Shown here piece by piece: positions 61,051 to 64,000 of a stretch of 64,000 bases of DNA (the stretch's first letter is position 1; every line of letters begins with the position of its first letter). The translations under genes were made by a program, and so were the position numbers. Source of the stretch: Pseudomonas sp. sp1636 (lineage in GTDB: Bacteria; Pseudomonadota; Gammaproteobacteria; Pseudomonadales; Pseudomonadaceae). Under the pieces are notes generated by a model. It was not told where the DNA came from. It saw nothing but the letters and a program-made list of their open reading frames with translations, and made no database searches. The DNA is taken from positions 124,001 through 188,000 of the forward strand of contig NZ_JARRAB010000003.1 of NCBI RefSeq assembly GCF_030376615.1. The letters are read 5' to 3'.

Positions 61051-62655
61051 ATGATGACCGAACTGGACGCCGTGCGCGCCTATCACCAGCTGAGCAAGCA
61101 CCAGCCGCAACGCTTCGCCCCCGGGCCGGGACAGTTGGAGTGGGCGACTCAGCCGGCTGCTTTTCGCCGTTACCGCGGCGCGCGCCTGATCGAGCTGTGG
61201 CAGCGGCCGCTGCAGGAGTCGCCCGACTACGACGCGGTGTTCGCCGCGCCCCTGGGCGCACCGGCGCCGCTGAATCGGGCCAGCCTGTCGCAGCTGCTGT
61301 ACGACAGCCTGGCGCTGTCGGCCTGGAAGGAGGCCGGCGGCAGCCGCTGGGCGCTGCGGGTCAATCCGTCGTCGGGCAACCTGCACCCGACCGAGGCTTA
61401 TCTGTTGTTGCCGGCCGGCAGCCTGCAGGCCGAGGCCTTGCTCGCCCATTACACGGCCGACGCCCATGCCCTGGAAGTGCGTGGCGAACTGCCGGCGCCG
61501 CTGGCCGTGCAACTGTCCCAGGCGTTGCCGGCGGGCGGCTGCCTGCTGGCGCTGGCCAGCATTGCCTGGCGCGAGGCGTGGAAGTACGGCGAGCGCGCCT
61601 ACCGTTACTGCCAGCACGACCTCGGCCATGCCCTGGCCGCGCTGGCGATTGCCGCCAGCGGACTGGGCTGGCAGGTGCGCCTGCTGCGCGGGGTGGCCGA
61701 GGCGCGGCTGGATGCGCTGTTCGGCCTGGATCGCGCGGGTTTTGCCGAGGCCGAGCACGTCGACTGCCTGCTGTGGATCGGTTCGGCCCAGGCCAGCGAG
61801 TTCGCCCTGCCCGACAGCCTGTTGCAGGGCTTGGCCGCACTGGAACTGCAGGGCACGCCCAAGCGTCTGTCGCGCCAGCAGCGCGCCTGGCCGGAGTTGG
61901 CGCGGGTGCAGGCGTTGTGTCGCGCGCCGGTCTTGCCTGCGCAGCCTTGGCTGAGCGAAGCCGGTCGCGCGCCGGCGGACAATCCCGGCCTGCCGCTGCG
62001 GCCGATCCTGCATCGCCGGCGCAGCGCGCAAGCCATGGACGGCCAGAGCGGGATTCACGCCGAGCTGTTGTTCGCCTGGTTGCAGCGGCTCATGCCGAGC
62101 CATTCGCCGGTGCCTTTGGCGCTGACCGGGGAGGCGGCACAGGTCGACCTGCTGCTGTTCGTCCACCGGGTGCAGGGCCTGGAGCCCGGTCTGTACTGGT
62201 TGGCGCGGGTCGATGGCCAGGCGCAACGCGGGCTGCGCGAGGATTTTCTCTGGCAGCGGGCACACGCCGAATTGCCGCTGTACCGCCTGCTCGAAGGCGA
62301 TGCCCGCGGCCTGGCGGAGTTTCTCTCCTGCGGGCAGGACATCGCCAGCGCCGGCTGCGTGGCCCTGGCCATGCTCAGCCGCTTCGACACGGCCCTGGCA
62401 GCCGGCGCCTGGCGCTATCCGCGCTTGTACTGGGAGTGCGGGCAAATCGGCCAGTTGCTCTACCTGGAAGCCGAGGCGGCGGGTCTTTCCGCTACCGGTA
62501 TCGGCTGTTTTTTCGACGATTCGGTACATGAATTGCTCGGACTTGCCGACAGCCGCTGGCAAAGTCTTTACCATTTCACCCTGGGTCGGGCGGTGTGGGA
62601 TGAACGCCTCAGTTCCCTGCCGGCCTACCCCGAATTGCGCTTGCCGCTTATCTAG
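61051..62655 (+). CDS. SagB-type nitroreductase-fold protein with two tandem domains
   Basis: A 534-aa protein with two nitroreductase-like halves (about 1-280 and 300-534). The first has LNRASLSQLLYDSLALSAWKEAGGSRWALRVNPSSGNLHPTEAYLLL and GERAYRYCQHDLGHALAALAIAASGLGW. The second has PLRPILHRRRSAQAMDG and YPRLYWECGQIGQLLYLEAEAAGLSATGIGCFFDD. SagB-type flavoenzymes oxidise azolines in peptide natural products, but no cyclodehydratase or precursor gene is nearby, so another role is likely. ATG 61051 follows GCGGAG; an in-frame ATG at 60988 is possible. Confidence 0.83.
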   Translation: MMTELDAVRAYHQLSKHQPQRFAPGPGQLEWATQPAAFRRYRGARLIELWQRPLQESPDYDAVFAAPLGAPAPLNRASLSQLLYDSLALSAWKEAGGSRWALRVNPSSGNLHPTEAYLLLPAGSLQAEALLAHYTADAHALEVRGELPAPLAVQLSQALPAGGCLLALASIAWREAWKYGERAYRYCQHDLGHALAALAIAASGLGWQVRLLRGVAEARLDALFGLDRAGFAEAEHVDCLLWIGSAQASEFALPDSLLQGLAALELQGTPKRLSRQQRAWPELARVQALCRAPVLPAQPWLSEAGRAPADNPGLPLRPILHRRRSAQAMDGQSGIHAELLFAWLQRLMPSHSPVPLALTGEAAQVDLLLFVHRVQGLEPGLYWLARVDGQAQRGLREDFLWQRAHAELPLYRLLEGDARGLAEFLSCGQDIASAGCVALAMLSRFDTALAAGAWRYPRLYWECGQIGQLLYLEAEAAGLSATGIGCFFDDSVHELLGLADSRWQSLYHFTLGRAVWDERLSSLPAYPELRLPLI

Positions 62656-62676
62656 CGACTACTGGAGAACATTTAC

Positions 62677-63546
62677 ATGAGTCAGGTACTGGACGAATTG
62701 GTCGCCCTGTTGAGTCTGGAGGCCATCGAAGAGAACCTCTTTCGAGGCGTCAGCCAGGATCTGGGCTTTCGTCAGCTGTTCGGCGGCCAGGTGCTCGGTC
62801 AGTGCGTCTCGGCGGCCAGCCAGACGGTCGAGGCCGATCGCCATGTGCACTCGCTGCACGGCTACTTTCTGCGTCCCGGCGATGTTGCATTGCCGGTGGT
62901 CTATCAGGTCGAGCGGGTGCGCGATGGCGGCAGCTTCAGCACCCGGCGGGTGACGGCGGTGCAGAAGGGCAAGCCGATCTTCACCTGCAGCGCCTCCTTC
63001 CAGTACGACGAGGACGGCTTTCAGCATCAGAGCCCGATGCCGGATGTGCCGGCGCCGGAAGGCTTGAAGTCGGAAACCGAGCTGGCCCGGCTGGTCGTCG
63101 ACTCGCTGCCCGAGCGCATGCGCGAGCGCGCGGTGAGCGACAAGCCGATCGAGATCCGCCCGGTGACGGTCGCCAACCCCTTCGCCCCCGAGCCGAGCGA
63201 GCCGGTCAAGTATGTGTGGTTCCGCGCCGCCGGCGAGCTGCCGGACGATCCGCAATTGCACAAGTACCTGCTCGGCTATGCCAGCGACTTCAACCTGCTG
63301 ACCACCTCGATGCTGCCCCATGGCGTGTCGGTGTGGCAAAAGTTCATGCAGGTCGCCAGCCTCGACCATTCGCTGTGGTTCCACGGCAACCTGCGCATGG
63401 ACGACTGGCTGCTCTATGCCATGGACAGCCCCTGGGCCGGCAATGCCCGGGGCTTCGCCCGCGGCAGCATCTTTAATCGTCAGGGCCAACTGGTCGCCTC
63501 GGTCGCCCAGGAAGGCCTGACCCGAATCCGTGAGGATTGGAAGTGA
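62677..63546 (+). CDS. tesB: Acyl-CoA thioesterase II
   Basis: A 289-aa double-hotdog thioesterase hydrolysing medium- and long-chain acyl-CoAs. Family signatures: LFRGVSQDLGFRQLFGGQVLGQ, HSLHGYFLRPGD (catalytic Asp region), SASFQY, and LDHSLWFHGNLRMDDWLLYAMDSPWAGNARGFARGSIF near the C-terminus. Full length. The HAD hydrolase follows 19 bases later. Confidence 0.96.
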   Translation: MSQVLDELVALLSLEAIEENLFRGVSQDLGFRQLFGGQVLGQCVSAASQTVEADRHVHSLHGYFLRPGDVALPVVYQVERVRDGGSFSTRRVTAVQKGKPIFTCSASFQYDEDGFQHQSPMPDVPAPEGLKSETELARLVVDSLPERMRERAVSDKPIEIRPVTVANPFAPEPSEPVKYVWFRAAGELPDDPQLHKYLLGYASDFNLLTTSMLPHGVSVWQKFMQVASLDHSLWFHGNLRMDDWLLYAMDSPWAGNARGFARGSIFNRQGQLVASVAQEGLTRIREDWK

Positions 63547-63565
63547 GCCGCGAGGACTGGAAATA

Positions 63566-64000
63566 ATGAGGCTGCAAACGGCGCGCCACTGGGTGTTCGA
63601 CATGGACGGCACCCTGACTCTGGCGGTGCATGATTTCGAGGCGATCAAGCGCTCGCTGGACATCCCCCTGGCGGACGACATTCTCCACCACCTGGCGGCC
63701 TTGCCCGAGGACGTGGCGGCGGCCAAATACGCCTGGCTGCTGGAGCACGAGCGCGAGCTGGCGCTGGGCGCCGAGCCGGCCGAGGGGGCCATTGAACTGG
63801 TGCGCACGCTGCACGGGCGCGGTTGCCGGCTCGGCATCCTCACCCGCAACGCCCATGAGTTGGCGCTGCTGACCCTGCAGGCGATCGGCCTGGGCGATTG
63901 TTTCGCCAGCGCCGACATCCTCGGTCGCGACGAGGCGCCGCCCAAACCTCATCCCGGCGGTTTGCTGCACCTGGCCGAGCGCTGGCAGGTGGCGCCGGGC
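63566..64000 (+). CDS. HAD-superfamily hydrolase (3' end outside window)
   Basis: The first 145 residues of a HAD phosphatase. Motif I is FDMDGTLT (Asp nucleophile at 11 and 13), motif II Thr is in LGILTRN, and the motif III Lys is in APPKPHPGGLL. The cap region is about 20-75. Phosphoglycolate-phosphatase-like by sequence, but the substrate is unclear. The ribosome-binding site GAGG at 63552 lies in a short duplicated segment. Confidence 0.9.
   Translation, partial: MRLQTARHWVFDMDGTLTLAVHDFEAIKRSLDIPLADDILHHLAALPEDVAAAKYAWLLEHERELALGAEPAEGAIELVRTLHGRGCRLGILTRNAHELALLTLQAIGLGDCFASADILGRDEAPPKPHPGGLLHLAERWQVAPG

Overview
The window is a stretch of a high-GC gammaproteobacterial chromosome, almost certainly Pseudomonas. 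As I remember the Pseudomonas aeruginosa PAO1 map (no database was consulted), the gene order follows the region from lnt/PA3984 to tesB/PA3942: lnt-corC-ybeY-phoH-miaB, DUF1820, hemL-thiE-thiD, ladS, a TetR gene with aidB, amn, rluE, an Lrp-type regulator, a cation-efflux gene, hrpB, an SDR gene, an RhlE-type helicase, and tesB. No rRNA or tRNA gene was found.

Layout. 1-15.8 kb is core genome: envelope lipoprotein acylation (lnt), ribosome/tRNA maturation (ybeY, phoH, miaB), tetrapyrrole and thiamine synthesis (hemL, thiE, thiD), and the hybrid kinase LadS. One AT-richer NYN/PIN-like gene interrupts hemL-thiE. 15.8-23.5 kb is an orphan type VI secretion module (hcp, vgrG, a VasX-like pore-forming effector and a four-helix membrane protein that is probably its immunity partner) behind a good sigma-54 promoter; it sits between aidB and amn. 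23.5-41.7 kb is again mostly core: amn, rluE, lrp, a cation-efflux gene, hrpB, small redox and membrane genes, an exonuclease, a LemA/TPM cluster, a DEAD-box helicase and a flavoprotein. The gap between lrp and the efflux gene holds a strong small-RNA candidate: four hairpins followed by a terminator.

41.7-60 kb is accessory. It carries an orphan NosR/NirI-family protein, an unrecognised 243-aa protein, a decayed integron cassette array without integrase (attC-like sites at 45.6, 46.05, 46.5-46.8 and 47.25 kb, the third split by a miniature RAYT-like element), and an S-type-pyocin-domain toxin with its immunity gene, which ends directly at the intact attC site. Next come a structured leader with two small genes, then an AraC-controlled operon of a flavin dehydrogenase, a ThDP enzyme and an FMN 2-hydroxyacid dehydrogenase, and finally a lone AAA ATPase and a UvrD-like helicase. 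60-64 kb returns to core-like genes (adenosine-specific kinase family, tandem nitroreductase, tesB, a HAD hydrolase cut by the window end).

Several convergent gene pairs are separated by related inverted repeats (25.1, 26.2, 36.4, 40.0 and 60.1 kb). Two deletion-scarred pseudogenes are visible: a zinc alcohol dehydrogenase at 25.1 kb and a histone-deacetylase-like gene at 60.8 kb.
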